Shown one piece after another: positions 11,601-22,755 of a stretch of 64,000 nt of DNA. The stretch is from contig CM051459.1 of NCBI GenBank assembly GCA_028095005.1, forward strand, positions 270,649,229 through 270,713,228. The letters are read 5' to 3'. Position 1 is the stretch's first letter, and every line of letters starts with the position of its first letter. Origin of the DNA: Rhynchospora pubera. Its lineage: Eukaryota > Streptophyta > Magnoliopsida > Poales > Cyperaceae. The position numbers and the translations under genes are program-made. The notes beneath the pieces were generated by a model. That model saw only the letters and a program-made list of their open reading frames with translations, ran no database searches and was not told the origin of the DNA.

Positions 11601-14600
11601 GCTTTCCCCTATCTTGCCCCATACACTATCCTCGTTAGCTACACTTTTCCCCTTGGCATCCCAGTTACTGCTCGTAACTTGTGTACCTGCCGCAGCATTG
11701 TTCCAACCTCCACTCTCAGCTTCTCCCTTCTCTTTTGGTTTGCCCCACGTATCAGACTGAGAACCCCATGCATCTTCAGTAGTATCAATTCCTTTTCCTT
11801 TTGAGTCCCATAAATCTGATTTACCAGGTTCATTAGATGCAGCATTATTTGCTTGGCACCATGCATCGTTCACCTCTTCTCGACCTTTTGAGGCTGCAGT
11901 ACCCCAAGGGTCATCAGGAACTGCATCTTTTCCTTTGTTATTTTCCCAACCACTATCATTGGCCACATCCTTCTGGAAAGGATTATTACCCCAGGTGTTG
12001 TCATCATCAGTCCTTGTCGCAGACGGCACTTTGGCGCCCCATGGATCGGCATCTCCTCCTGTAAGAATAAAATTATTGTAAAATAAAAGAAAAGCATGCT
12101 TTCACAATACCAACTTGAAATGCATATACAAGCACACATTTACCGAGCAGTATATGCTTATCTATGAAAGAACTAAGCATTTTCTTTTGCTATTGAAGTT
12201 CAGTACATTTTTTAAAGGCACTTGCATGTGCTCATAGACACAAAATTTCACAGAACATTTTTATGTTGTGCATCAACTTATTTTCCTGCTCACGAGTATA
12301 TTGAGAGATCATTTCTTCTAGTTACACATAAGATGTATAGGTTTGTACTTAGTTTTGGTTTACTGTTCAGCTGTTAATTTTTTTTTTTTTCATCTTTGCG
12401 TTCTTTTCTTTTCATGTCCATTCTGCGGAACAATTTTCAACTTTTTTTGTGAAGTTGTCCTACCTGAATAATTACCAGTTATCAAGGAAAACACAGTAAA
12501 TTTTGTGAGGAACAAAACTTATGCACATTTTTCTGCAACAAGGACGAACACATACCTGCTCCATCCGGTATGGTAGACGAAGAAAATGGTTGCCATGCAT
12601 CACTGCAACAACATTTACCCAGAGTCAGTATAAGTAAATGTATAGCAGATACAAAGCTCAAAACCAGCAACTCTCGACCATAAAAAGGTGATTTAACGAT
12701 AACAACCTCCTGCTAGTCATCAGCATCAATTATTATCTCTTTGTGCATGCAAATGCATGCAAGTGCAAGCAGAGTTTGACAGAGATGAAGAGAACAAGAG
12801 AGAATCATTATCTGACACCAGCTTACCTAGTAAAGGACGGCAGTCCAGTGTCCCAAGAATTCCCTCCTTCTGTTCCTATAAAATGATTCAAGTGAATTTA
12901 ATCATGACTATAAAAAAACATGAGTAACTCTCAAGTAAGATATATAAGAAAAATATGACAGGAGCTGTATTTCTCATATATTCAGAAGCAAGATACATAA
13001 TTGGTTCCAGTAGGCAGCATACCTTGGACTCCAAATATATCAGAAGCACCAGCAGTACCAGAATCATCCGCTGGACTGGTAAAATAAAGGATTAAATAAA
13101 TAAGAAACAGCACTACAAACCACTCATGACAAACAGACTAATTTTCCATTCATAAGAAAATGGGAAAAAGTAAATGTGGTTTATGAACTGTACCCTCTCT
13201 TTGTTGGAACAGTAAGATGTTCAGCATCCACTGCATTAAAAGAAAGACAATATTAACAAATATTAAAAAAAAAACTGAACTACTAAATAATGATGGCAAA
13301 ACACAGAACCCAACAGGATCTGACTTGACAGCCAGGTAAATTGGTATAAGAGGGTCAAGGTATTTCAACAAGTGCCAACTCTAACCATCTGCAACTCGGT
13401 ATCAATGTATCCAATCTAAAAATGGTCAACTCAATCCCACTTGCAGCTGAATAAGCAAAAGGAACTTAAAAAAAAACTATACAGCAGGCGCCCAACAAAC
13501 CTGTGAGGATCTTTACAAGGGAGTCCAGCTTCACTGTGATATCATTGCGGTACATGCGTACTACCCGGCAAAGGTAACCCTTCAATGGACCCTTTTTTAT
13601 CCGAAGTGTTTGCCCAATAGAGAACAAAGACTCCCTTTGCTGACGCCGTCTTCCAGCTGTATTAACCATGACAAGAAAAACAGTAACAGCTCAAACGTCA
13701 AGTGCTTGGCTTAGATATAGTAGGGATATAATAGTACAACAAGAATAAATAAAATTAAAGATTGCATTCCTCTTTTTCTTTTCTATTCCTCTCAGACTCT
13801 AAAGTGAAATTTCTACCTAAAGGTGTAGCAATAATCAGCAGAGAAAAAAGAAATACATACATCCACGTGCATCATCTTGCTGGTCAAATGATTGGAATGG
13901 GCCTGGAGAGGGCGGAAAAAATGATGTGCCAGCATTGTCCTCCTGGCACAGAGGAAAAAAAAAACAAAATAATCTTATACTTCCATTAAAAAATATATAT
14001 ATCAAGGATAAAATATAGTCCACAGACCAGATTTTCTGGAAAAGACGAAATAGGTGGTGGCGGTGCTTCTTCCACCCTCTTGGAATTGACACAATGCTCA
14101 GCCTTGGCACGGAAGAAACCACTATTCTCTGCTTCGCCTTCAGCATGAATAAAAAGAACCCCCTTTAACAGATGTTTCACAACTCCTTTCTTGCCCTGTA
14201 AGAATGAAAAGAGACTTGTAAGACCATGAACTAGGTCATAACATGAGTGTTCACAGATAAAACAGCACTTTCATGTAAATGAAAAAAAATATATATATAT
14301 ATATATAACTACAACCAGTCAAAGTAGAACAATCCAGATCGGCCTCAAGTAATAAAGGCTTAAATACAAACAAGCAAGAGCATGCATACCAAATGAGTTA
14401 AGCGTGAGGGGGTGGGGAAAAATAGAGTGGGGCAGAGGTAGGGCCGGGTGTGTGTGTGCGTGTTCTGGGGGGCAAAGGAGAGAGACTTAATGGAAGTCAT
14501 TTACCTCACTAGGTCCCTCAGAGACATCAACAGTATCATTAATGGATAAGGACTTCTTATTCCGATCCAAAGCAGTGAACATCTTGTCGGCGCAAACTTT

Positions 14601-17600
14601 TTTTATCTCATTCCTTCTTATTGTAACCACAGGTAAGCCTTCCATGTCTCCTGTTAGTATCTGAAATGACAAATTTAGCAACATAATTGAGCTAAAGCTC
14701 TAAAATCAAGTAACAGTAAAGATTAGAGAAGAATTAGATTTAACTTGGACCTTGAACAAACCATCTTTCTCTACTCCCAGGATGACCCCAAAATCCTTCT
14801 TCCTGGTCCAATTAGGAAAATGTGAAGCAATGCAAATACATGAAAGAATTAATACTAGAATAGCACTATATCAATAAGATAAGAGAACAAGGCAGTGACT
14901 GACCCGAACAACACAAGATCATGAATTGCAAACTCACTGTCCTCCATCTGCTCTGAAGTAGACGCTTTGAGATCTGCACTAGTAGAGGCCCGCGACTTCT
15001 TCCTGCGACTATCGTACAGGTCAGAGACCCATTCCTCTGGGTCAACCTCTTGGCCTTCCCTAGAAGGGGGAGAGAACTTAATACGTTCAGTATCTGTGGG
15101 CTCTACTCCGCAATAAGTTAGTGAATTTAAGGAGACCCGTTTAAAAAGGTAACCATCCTTAAGCATGTTGCCATCAAGTACTTCAAATGTCTCGCCGCTT
15201 TGTCGGTCCCGCCGAACCTCTATGTGAGGCCTAAACTCTCTACACAATGGGCAAGATAAAGATAGACTAAAGCATCAAAATATTATCTTAAAAAAATTAA
15301 AGCACGAAGTTAAAAATAAAATGAATGGAGAATGCTAAAAAAGAATGACCTGCAAAGGTATTATTGCAAGAAAAAAAAATACATACTCAAGCTCACGAGG
15401 ATTAACGAGGCGTGCTGCAGGAATGGCAGCATTTTTCAATGATATTGCACCACCCTGCAAATAAATAATTAGCATTACCATTCAAAAAAGGTTCTCCACA
15501 AGAAAAATCAGTGTGACAAACTAATCTGGTCTCTATGACCATTCCTTCCAGCTTCAAAACAAAGAGCTAAGCTGGCCTTACAAATTTTTGTGAAATAGCC
15601 CGAAGATCTATCCGAGGAACAAGCTTTACCAATACTTTCTTCCTTGCATCATCCACCCTCACAACCTAGGGAGCCAAAATTATAAGAAAAAAGACATTTA
15701 AGATAAATTTTATAATAGAGATGCAGCAAAAAGACCAGTAACCAAAGAAAAGGATCAAGTGACAAAAGAACCTGTGCAATATCTCCCTTGTAGTTCCCAC
15801 TCTTCAAACGAACCCATGCACCTTCAGATACTACAGAGGGTTTGCTTCGAATGGCAAGTAGATGAGGTACCTCACTTGCAGGAACTGCATTGATTCTAGT
15901 TACGTAAACATTGCAAAACCCTTTGCATGCCTGGAATCAAGAAAAAGACGAATGTATTGAGCAAACAAACTACCAGTGGTTGCTAAATTGTCAAGTCAAA
16001 TGTAGGAACCATCATAGGAGGTAACTGAAAGATGCCTTTCCCAATCCTTCCAAGACTCCAGTAAAGTTGTTCTTATTAGCTTAATTCAATGAATTTTCCT
16101 TTTGATGGTTATAGAGTGAATATTATATCTCGCAGCCATTATACATTATTCGTTCATTTTAAAATTCAGATTTATCAGTAGTAACTTAGCAAACAGCTTG
16201 TGCTTCAGTGTAAAACCAAATCCTTGTGAGAAATAATTTTGTATCAATATATGTTTACAACTCTCCCTGTAAGCTTTGCATCTCTACAGTGTTCCCTACT
16301 AGCAATAAAATATATATTATTAACAACCCATTCTAGTTCGTCTTCTTCCCCTTTATATTTGTCTAAGGTTACTCAACAACAACAACGGCAAAAATTTTTG
16401 GCGAACAAAATAAAACTACAATTTTGTTTGCATACCTCCGTAACATCGCATGCTTTATCAGCTTCAACATAAACATACCCCTTCACATGGTCCAGTGCAA
16501 AAGCAGAAACTATCTGGAGCTTATTTCCTCTGTTGTGGAAGTCAACATATTTTTGCATAAAGCAGAAGGCAACCTGCCTCTCACGCCCCACCTGTCAGAA
16601 ATTAAAAGAACAATATCTATAAAAGTTTAATATTGATGACATGCAGACTATTAATTATATATAGCCGATGCATCTGACAAAGCCCAAGTGATTGTTAAAT
16701 GCATACCCCGCATTTCAGACGCCAAATGGTTGGATCTTTGCTTGGGTCTGGACCAGCCATGTCTTTAAATTCATCTTCATAATCAGCATACTTCAAACCA
16801 GATCTGCGACCATATCGCTCTCTGAGTACTTCTTCTAGTTCGTCACCGCTGAGTTGCTCCTCTTTCACCAAAAAGGGAAGAAATCCCTTGGCTTTTCCCT
16901 TTGGTTGATCGACAGGAGTTTCTCCCTCTTTTGCTAGTTCTGTTCATGAATAAAACAAATAATGAAAACAAAAATTCTACAACAGAGTAAACTGGGACAA
17001 AATATAAAAGGAAGTATCAGGTAATTGACTCAGAAACATAGGAGAAATTAACAATAAGGATGTCAGAGGTACCCGCATATAGGATACTTAAACTTGACTA
17101 ACCATCATTTAAAGCACGAACTACAGCTAGAGAAATTATTTAGAAAGACACCAAAGACCTAACCTACAGTGAAACAACTACCCCAAAATCTAGCAATATC
17201 ATGCAAAAGTACAAAACATTGATCTAAGTTTTCGTAAAATGAACTCTGGTACAGATGCAAGAAGCACTCTTTAGTCTATCATTAAATTAACCTTAGAATT
17301 AATTCCGGACCAAAACAAAGCGAGAAACCAAGGTCAAAACCCTATCTAATCCAAAAAAGGAGAATAGAAAGTTAGGTTTTGGGATTCAACTACCCTCGAG
17401 CAAGTCGCTGTAGTCATCCTCAGACTCGAGATCGTCTTCTTCTTCCTCTTCGTCGTCTTCAGCAACGTAAGCGGCGTCGTCGACGAATTGAAGTACGCCG
17501 GAGCGCCGCCTCTTGCTAGCGGCGGAACTGGATGAAGCATTTCTCGACCTCTTCGAGGAAGAAGGCGTAGCAACCTCCTTCCCCTTTCCCTTCACCGCCA

Positions 17601-17601
17601 T
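8667..17601 (-). CDS. KTF1: SPT5-like KOW-domain factor of RNA-directed DNA methylation (KTF1/SPT5L/RDM3)
   Basis: KTF1 is a nuclear adaptor that associates with Pol V transcripts and recruits ARGONAUTE4 through WG/GW repeats to direct DNA methylation. Twenty minus-strand exons join in frame: 17601-17394, 16939-16707, 16591-16436, 15930-15772, 15665-15582, 15454-15387, 15239-14904, 14802-14751, 14660-14505, 14195-14028, 13942-13861, 13656-13501, 13230-13194, 13075-13023, 12875-12827, 12602-12556, 12058-10502, 10412-10320, 10192-10052 and 9913-8667. They total 5082 nt (1693 residues). In order: basic and acidic N-terminus; NGN domain from about residue 140 to 200; KOW modules near 236-265, 412-455, 485-520 and 575-620; then an Argonaute-hook tail with more than 20 WG or GW dipeptides. 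The tail also holds five CCHC knuckles (about 981-1118) and RGG repeats (about 1431-1577). It is longer than the roughly 1500-residue Arabidopsis protein as I recall it. No disabling change was seen. Confidence 0.92.
9018..9458 (-). repeat. Three tandem 125-160 bp units encoding the KTF1 RGG region
   Basis: Three units start near 9022, 9149 and 9299 and encode a repeated glycine/arginine-rich module (NWRGRGGGRYGGS, then GGRGGRDGG, then SSTWNGD). Units differ by in-frame insertions of an Asn-rich spacer. RGG boxes of this kind bind RNA. The plus-strand proline-rich frames opposite are shadows of this codon pattern. Confidence 0.85.
10065..10180 (-). repeat. 36-bp x3 in-frame minisatellite in KTF1 exon 19
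   Basis: Three tandem units each encode DPWGSNQ followed by a short Thr/Lys/Glu/His spacer. Each unit supplies one WG motif. The whole small exon is made of this repeat. Confidence 0.85.
10749..11162 (-). other. Five CCHC zinc knuckles inside the KTF1 WG/GW region
   Basis: Within exon 17 the frame encodes five copies of CX2CX4HX4C, each of the type CYKCGESGHFAREC or CFKCGKPGHFAREC, separated by glycine-rich linkers. All zinc ligands are present in every copy. They occupy roughly residues 981-1118 of the predicted protein and are flanked on both sides by WG/GW repeats in the same exon, so they are not a neighbouring gene joined by mistake. Such knuckles bind single-stranded nucleic acid in CNBP- and GRP2-type proteins. 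Confidence 0.9.
11440..11727 (-). repeat. 144-bp in-frame tandem duplication in KTF1
   Basis: Two copies with a 144-bp period (starting at 11440 and 11584) encode the same 48-residue module containing GGWNN and SVWGK, at about residues 792-888. Identity between copies is high, so the duplication is recent or homogenised. It adds WG/GW motifs to the Argonaute-binding region. Confidence 0.85.
14290..14307. repeat. (TA)n microsatellite in a KTF1 intron
   Basis: A run of TA dinucleotides lies in the intron between exons 10 and 9. It is a simple repeat with no other signal. Confidence 0.8.
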
Positions 17602-18241
17602 TTTAGGGGTTTAGGGTTTTCGGAATAGGAGAGAGATTTTTTTCTCTGGTTTGTTGTGTTTATAAATGAGATTGTGAGTGTATAAGGTTTTGTGATGAAA
17701 TGCGAGTAAAAGAGGCGATTGAATTGAAGGGAGAGGGAGAGAGAGAGAGAGAAGGGGTTCATGTAGCTCAGTGATCGAGGCGCAAACGGACAAATGGTGA
17801 CTGGAGAGGAGAGGACAGGGGCTGTAAAGCATTTTCCATTTAAGACCCTTAAAAATGACATAAATGAGCAGACCTGCATTTAATAACTTTTCATACTGCA
17901 AATTGCTGTTTGGCGAATTCAGAAACGCAGAAAATATCGATCGTTTATTTTTGTTTGTGTTTGAACTTATGTATAAAATGATTTTTAAAGAGAGAACTTC
18001 AAATATATAATCAGAGTTAGAATAAGTTTTTTTAAAATAATATACTTTATAATTTACAATTAGACTCCTTAAAATAAAAGATATGCTTTTGTTGATTATT
18101 GTGGGTGCAATTTGTCGCAAGGGCAGAGGAGATATTTTTCTTTTTGGAATCTCACTTAAAAACTAAAAATATTTAATTCTTTAATATGCTCCACCTGAAT
18201 TATTAGATGTATGATACGTACATTGAAATAAAATTGGATGC
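17602..18241 (-). promoter_or_regulatory. KTF1 5' leader and upstream region
   Basis: The KTF1 start codon at 17601 lies at the start of a lysine- and serine-rich N-terminus with a strong acidic stretch, which fits SPT5-like proteins. Upstream are a GA tract at about 17738-17753 and pyrimidine/purine-biased sequence typical of a leader. A TTTATAAA-like string at 17659-17666 is too close to the ATG to be assigned confidently as a TATA box. Plus- and minus-strand frames here show no recognisable domain. Confidence 0.4.
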
Positions 18242-18244
18242 TTA

Positions 18245-18673
18245 GGGTGCGCTCCAGAAGGAGGTAACCAATGGAATGGAATGGGAGAACCAAAATTTCA
18301 CCTGCTCCAGATTCTATTTTGGAGTTACACGATGGGAAAGGAGGTCACAAAAATGGGATTTCAGGAAACAAATTGCTATCCCCGATTTTGGGGTGTATCA
18401 AGTGGAAATGAGGAAACTACTTTTTGTTCCAATTTTATCCTTCAACCTTCCGTTCTATAACATTGGGCCCCATCAAAAGTTAAATATTTCTCCATTGTAT
18501 CAAATAAAGGTAATATAGTCATTTCATGTACTAAAATGAGGTGATAAAATATAACATCCATTTCCACTCTTTCAAATCTGGAGCAAGATGATACTTTTTT
18601 TCTTCCATTCCTTAAGCTTCCATTACATTCCATTCTCTTCCATTACCTCCTACCAAGATTGTGGAGCAAAGCC
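18245..18673. mobile_element. PIF/Harbinger (Tourist-like) MITE, TSD TTA
   Basis: Ends are GGGTGCGCTCCA on the left and TGGAGCAAAGCC on the right, an imperfect inverted repeat (9 of 12). A TTA trinucleotide flanks both ends at 18242-18244 and 18674-18676. Subterminal sequence is also inverted (GGAGGTAA and TTACCTCC). Length 429 bp with no coding capacity. Confidence 0.7.
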
Positions 18674-18676
18674 TTA

Positions 18677-19915
18677 AAGATTTCGACAATATTTGTCAAT
18701 TGCGCGCACCAGATAAAAGTCTCGCATGTACGAAATAATTATTCAATTTAGTAATAGTAAGAAATATCAAAACATATAACTAATAGCTCATAAAATACTT
18801 AAATTTTCATATTAAAGTAGTCTAAAATTTACAATAGCATTCGAATTAAACTTAAAAACTTTTAAAAAAATAGCAAACTTCAAAAAAAAAAAGTTAAACA
18901 AATACGCTAGAGACCAAACACAATATGATTATTGAAGGCCAAACTAACTATGATTCTTAGAGAGACTATCACATCGAAGACCACAATAATCATTATGTGC
19001 ATCAATCAACATGCTTGCATTGTTAAATTATATCCAATGATCAATATGACAGTCAACTTTAGTTCCAAATAAGATGATCCAACACATCACGGCGCCAACA
19101 TTTCTTTTTAATTGGTTCATGTTATACATTCTAATATACTAAAAAAAGATAATTTTGATTTTAGTGGTATATTAATAATTCCCATGAGAAGTGTATTATA
19201 GTGCGAAAAATAATAAATTATAAAACTATGGTGTAAATGGGGGTTGATTTAAAAGTGGACCAACCAATGCCGCTTATTGTAATAATTAGATGAGTTTTAC
19301 GTGGACTGGTTTAATGATGTAATTTTGATGTTGAACGTTGATATTTTTTTATTATGATGTAATTCTGACGTTAAACATTTTATCTTATCTTTATGATACA
19401 GTTTAAGAATTAAAACGTTGTAATTTAAAAAAAATACTTGCGGAGCTATTAATTTTGAAATCATCGATTCAAAAAAATTGGAAAAAAAAAAAACGATGCG
19501 GATATTCAAGAGCTCATAGATTTGTCACATATTTGAGAGTTAAAATGATAAAATGGTAGATGTATTTTTCAAGGATTTCAAGGGGCGATAAGAAATAGCC
19601 TTTAAAATAAAAATGTGATTTCATCCTTCTAATATCCAGGATTCTAGTCTGCAACTTATCATGCTCCAACAACCCACCTAGGCAGCAAAAATGACACGCA
19701 ATATTTCTCAAAAGAAAAAAAATGACACCTAATAATATGGTTTAACATAAAGTGTACCGCGACTTTGGATAAACGCTAAAAGGACGAGTCTGCTCATCTG
19801 CTGTCCTGCTGACTGAGCGCTTTTGGCATGAAACATCAGATTACGACAGACAGGTAAAAAAGTTGACTACTCCTGGATCGTAGGATACACTATGAGCCTT
19901 ACGAAGAATGACTGT
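18677..19915. other. AT-rich intergenic region
   Basis: About 1.2 kb of AT-rich DNA with short unsupported frames. I see no gene or clearly bounded element. Confidence 0.4.
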
Positions 19916-20082
19916 GGGCCGTTTGGATCGCTTAGGAAGTTGGGGGATTTAGGGAAGTTGCAATTCTTAGGAATAAATTTATTGGAAAGTATGTAATTTT
20001 GTGAAGAGTTTGAATTGTTTATAATAAATTTATGGTAGGAAGATGAAATTTCCCAAAATCCCATGGGGATCCAAACAGCCCC
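19916..20082. mobile_element. MITE of the TTTGGATC family, copy 1
   Basis: Inverted termini GGGCCGTTTGGATC and GGATCCAAACAGCCCC bound a 167-bp element. It carries the family core GTGAAGAGTTTGAATTGTTT at 20001-20020. No clear target duplication was found. Confidence 0.7.
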
Positions 20083-20097
20083 ACAATCTATATTTAT

Positions 20098-20264
20098 GGG
20101 TCGTTTGGATCGCTCGGGAATTTGAGGAATTTGGAGAATTTTCTATTCCTAGGCATAAATTTATTGGGAAGTGTGTAACTTTGTGAAGAGTTTGGATTGT
20201 TTATAATAAATTTGGGTGTAGGAATTTGAAATTCCCCAAATTCCTTATGTATCCAAACGGCCCC
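20098..20264. mobile_element. MITE of the TTTGGATC family, copy 2
   Basis: Inverted termini GGGTCGTTTGGATCG and ATCCAAACGGCCCC, with TAT on both flanks (20095-20097 and 20265-20267). It contains the same core as copy 1. Length 167 bp. Confidence 0.75.
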
Positions 20265-20358
20265 TATATTACATTTTGGTAAAGTTTATTCTGTACGACC
20301 TTGACCCAGGTGTATTTTTAACCTTCCCGATAGCAATTATATAATAGTTTGATTATTG

Positions 20359-20773
20359 GGGTCGTTTGGATCGCTTAGGGTCTGCTCTAGAACCACGTTA
20401 CTAGAGGAAAGGTAGGGGGCGGGAGGGAAAGGTGCCCGAATTTGGTTGCCTCCAAAATCGGAGGGTACAAACTCAGAGTAAACTCTTTAAAAATTGTCTC
20501 TATATCTTACCTCATATCTCTTTCCTTTCCTCTCCGTTTACTTTGTCGTGGAGCAAGTAAAAGATCGGGCAGACCCTTATTGAATTACTTTCTCTTCCTT
20601 TCCTCTATAACCAAAACTCTGGAGCAGACCCTTAGGAATTTGGAGAATTTATTATTCATAGACATAAATTTATTGGGAAGTGTGTAACTTTGTGAAGAGT
20701 TTGAATTGTTTATAATAAATTTATGCCTAGAAATAGGAAATTCTCCAAATTTCCACTTCAATCCAAACGACCC
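20359..20773. mobile_element. MITE of the TTTGGATC family, copy 3, interrupted by a second MITE
   Basis: Termini GGGTCGTTTGGATC and ATCCAAACGACCC. The element is split by the insertion at 20378-20631. With that removed it is about the same length as copies 1 and 2 and contains the same internal core. Confidence 0.75.
20378..20631. mobile_element. Harbinger-like MITE nested in copy 3, TSD TTA
   Basis: Termini GGGTCTGCTCTAGA and CTCTGGAGCAGACCC form a near-perfect inverted repeat. TTA flanks both sides (20375-20377 and 20632-20634). The host MITE sequence continues on either side, giving clear order: the host element is older and this 254-bp element came later. Confidence 0.8.
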
Positions 20774-21034
20774 AAAATGATTTTTTTTCCCAGTGGAATT
20801 TCATGAAATTCTAATATTAATTGAGAATATTTTATCAGAATACTAATTTATCTCATTTGATTGAAATTTTCATATTATTGAAATTAAATAAAATTTCACG
20901 TTTAAAATATCTTGATCAAAGCCAACATTCTTACTGTCGAGATAATTAATTACTACAGTAAAAAATGTCGATGCTGTAGTACTAAGCCTATAATATCGAA
21001 GCGAGTTGTATAATTCTCTCCCCTAAATCCTAAT

Positions 21035-21511
21035 GGCTTCATTTGGATGGTGTGGGAATAAGAGGAATAAGGAAAGAAGTTGGAAGAAATATTGAGAAAT
21101 GTGTAAATTTGTGAAGAGTTTGAATTGTTTATAATAAATTTATTCTCTTATTCTCTTAGGTCCTGTTTGGATAGTTAGGAATAAGGGCTATTCTAGACTA
21201 AATAGTTATTCGGGACTAAAAAACCATCCAAATAGTCCAGGATTAAGAGCTTATTCTTAATCAGACTAAGATTAGTTAATCCGACATTTTGTTAGAATAA
21301 GAGTTGAGATTAGAAAGAAAAGCTCATTATTTATTCTTTCCTCATCCAAACAAAAAGTCTTAATATGAGATTAAACTTATTCTTAAGAATTTAGGATTAA
21401 GAATCTTAATCCTGAATAGCTAATCCTACCCTTAATCTCATACGATCCAAACAGAGCCTTATTCTTTTATTCTCTTATTCCCTTATTCCCACACCTCATC
21501 CAAACGGAGCC
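21035..21511. mobile_element. TTTGGAT-family MITE, copy 4 (host of a nested element)
   Basis: Termini GGCTTCATTTGGATGG and CATCCAAACGGAGCC (last bases), followed on both sides by AAT (21032-21034 and 21512-21514). It carries the family core GTGAAGAGTTTGAATTGTTT around 21111-21130, but its arms are built of AATAAG repeats rather than the GGAATTT arms of copies 1-3. It is split by the element at 21159-21458. Confidence 0.7.
21159..21458. mobile_element. Nested 300-bp MITE, TSD TTA
   Basis: Termini GGTCCTGTTTGGATAG and CGATCCAAACAGAGCC, flanked by TTA at 21156-21158 and 21459-21461. The interior is built of inverted TTAGGATTAAG-like arms. No coding capacity. Confidence 0.7.
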
Positions 21512-21690
21512 AATATTCGAAACAAAAAACTCTCCCCTACTACGTGTGCAATAAGAATTTGAAATAAAAAGGACCCAGTATCGTAAAAAAAGAAAAAGAA
21601 GGCCCGTTGGCCATTACTTGGGCTGCTCAATTGGGCCTACAGTTAAACAGGGCTAGCATTCTGCATGCATTATTACATTTTATATTAGAT

Positions 21691-22020
21691 ACAATAAATA
21701 TTCAGGAATTATAAGTGTCATGTCGTCGGCAAATATACCATCCCAGCCATCGCGAAATACAAAGTGAACATTTATAACAAATAAGATGAACATATAGGCT
21801 ATCTAAGTGAACACTTACAAATAAATAAGTGTTGTCATCACTTGTTCAGGAGTTTACATGCATATTCAACTAATTTTCATTAAACTTATTTGTTTGTATG
21901 TGTTCACTTAGATCGTTTATATGTTCACTTTGTTTGTTGTATATGTTCACTTTATATTTAGCGATGGCAAGGATGACAAAACTGCAGATGACAGTAATCA
22001 GTTTCCATAAATATTTGTTG
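21691..22020. repeat. Foldback (long inverted repeat) element
   Basis: Two imperfectly inverted arms of about 120-150 bp face each other. The left arm around 21691-21830 and right arm around 21880-22020 share, in inverted form, GCGATGGC, repeated GTTCACTT-type strings and AAATATT near the outer ends. The structure would fold into a long hairpin. No target duplication was identified. Confidence 0.65.
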
Positions 22021-22594
22021 AGAGTAAATCACGTATTAGCCATCAATCATACTGACTAATGACTACTTGAACTTTCTTTTTTTCTTAGGAATTCAAATTT
22101 TGATGTTGAAATTTCTCATTCAAATAAACAAAATTCTATATCCCCTGTTGTAAACACAGACTTATCGCTTAGCAAAAGTTTTTTTGTTCGTTTAAAAAAG
22201 AGCACACAGGAAAAGGAACAGAAATTAAATTAATATCTAAGCATCCATATTAGAAAGACAAATATATACGATAGTACCCAAGCAAATCTTATTTATTAAC
22301 ACAGTAACAGTCAAGGAAAAGATTAGCAACCAACAAGCAATAATCAATCCAAGTCAACACAGTTACACTGACACAGTGCAATCAGAACCTAACCTCAAAA
22401 CCAATGAATATTTATCAGAAGACAACAGGAACAAATCAGAAGATTCAGATCAGACTAAATCAGACAAAATGACAAATCAAGCTCCTAAAGAACCTTTAAT
22501 CAAACAAGCTCCACTCAATCCTAAAGAACTATCCAACAACTCAAAATTTGTCAAGAACGCTACAGCTGAAACTATGAAGTCAAGAACACAACCG
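22021..22594. other. Region downstream of the early nodulin-like gene
   Basis: AT-rich sequence with no supported gene. The plus-strand frame from 22376 is antisense to the tail of the neighbouring gene and is not supported. Confidence 0.4.
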
Positions 22595-22755
22595 TCAGGG
22601 AACAATCTCAAAAAGAGCTCCAAAAGTTCCATAAGCCGGACCAACCACCACAGTAGAACTAATATTATGACGACGCGACAAGGAGCCCGATTCACTGCCA
22701 CATGGATAAGGGTATGGTGGTGCAGCAGTATAAGTAGAAGAAGTCGGGGCTTGCA

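Noticed and set aside
8680..11804. Long proline- and histidine-rich plus-strand frames opposite KTF1
   Set aside because: They are the complement of Gly/Arg/Trp-rich repeats in the minus-strand coding exons; they have no splice logic, no domains, and their composition is fully explained by the sense codons.
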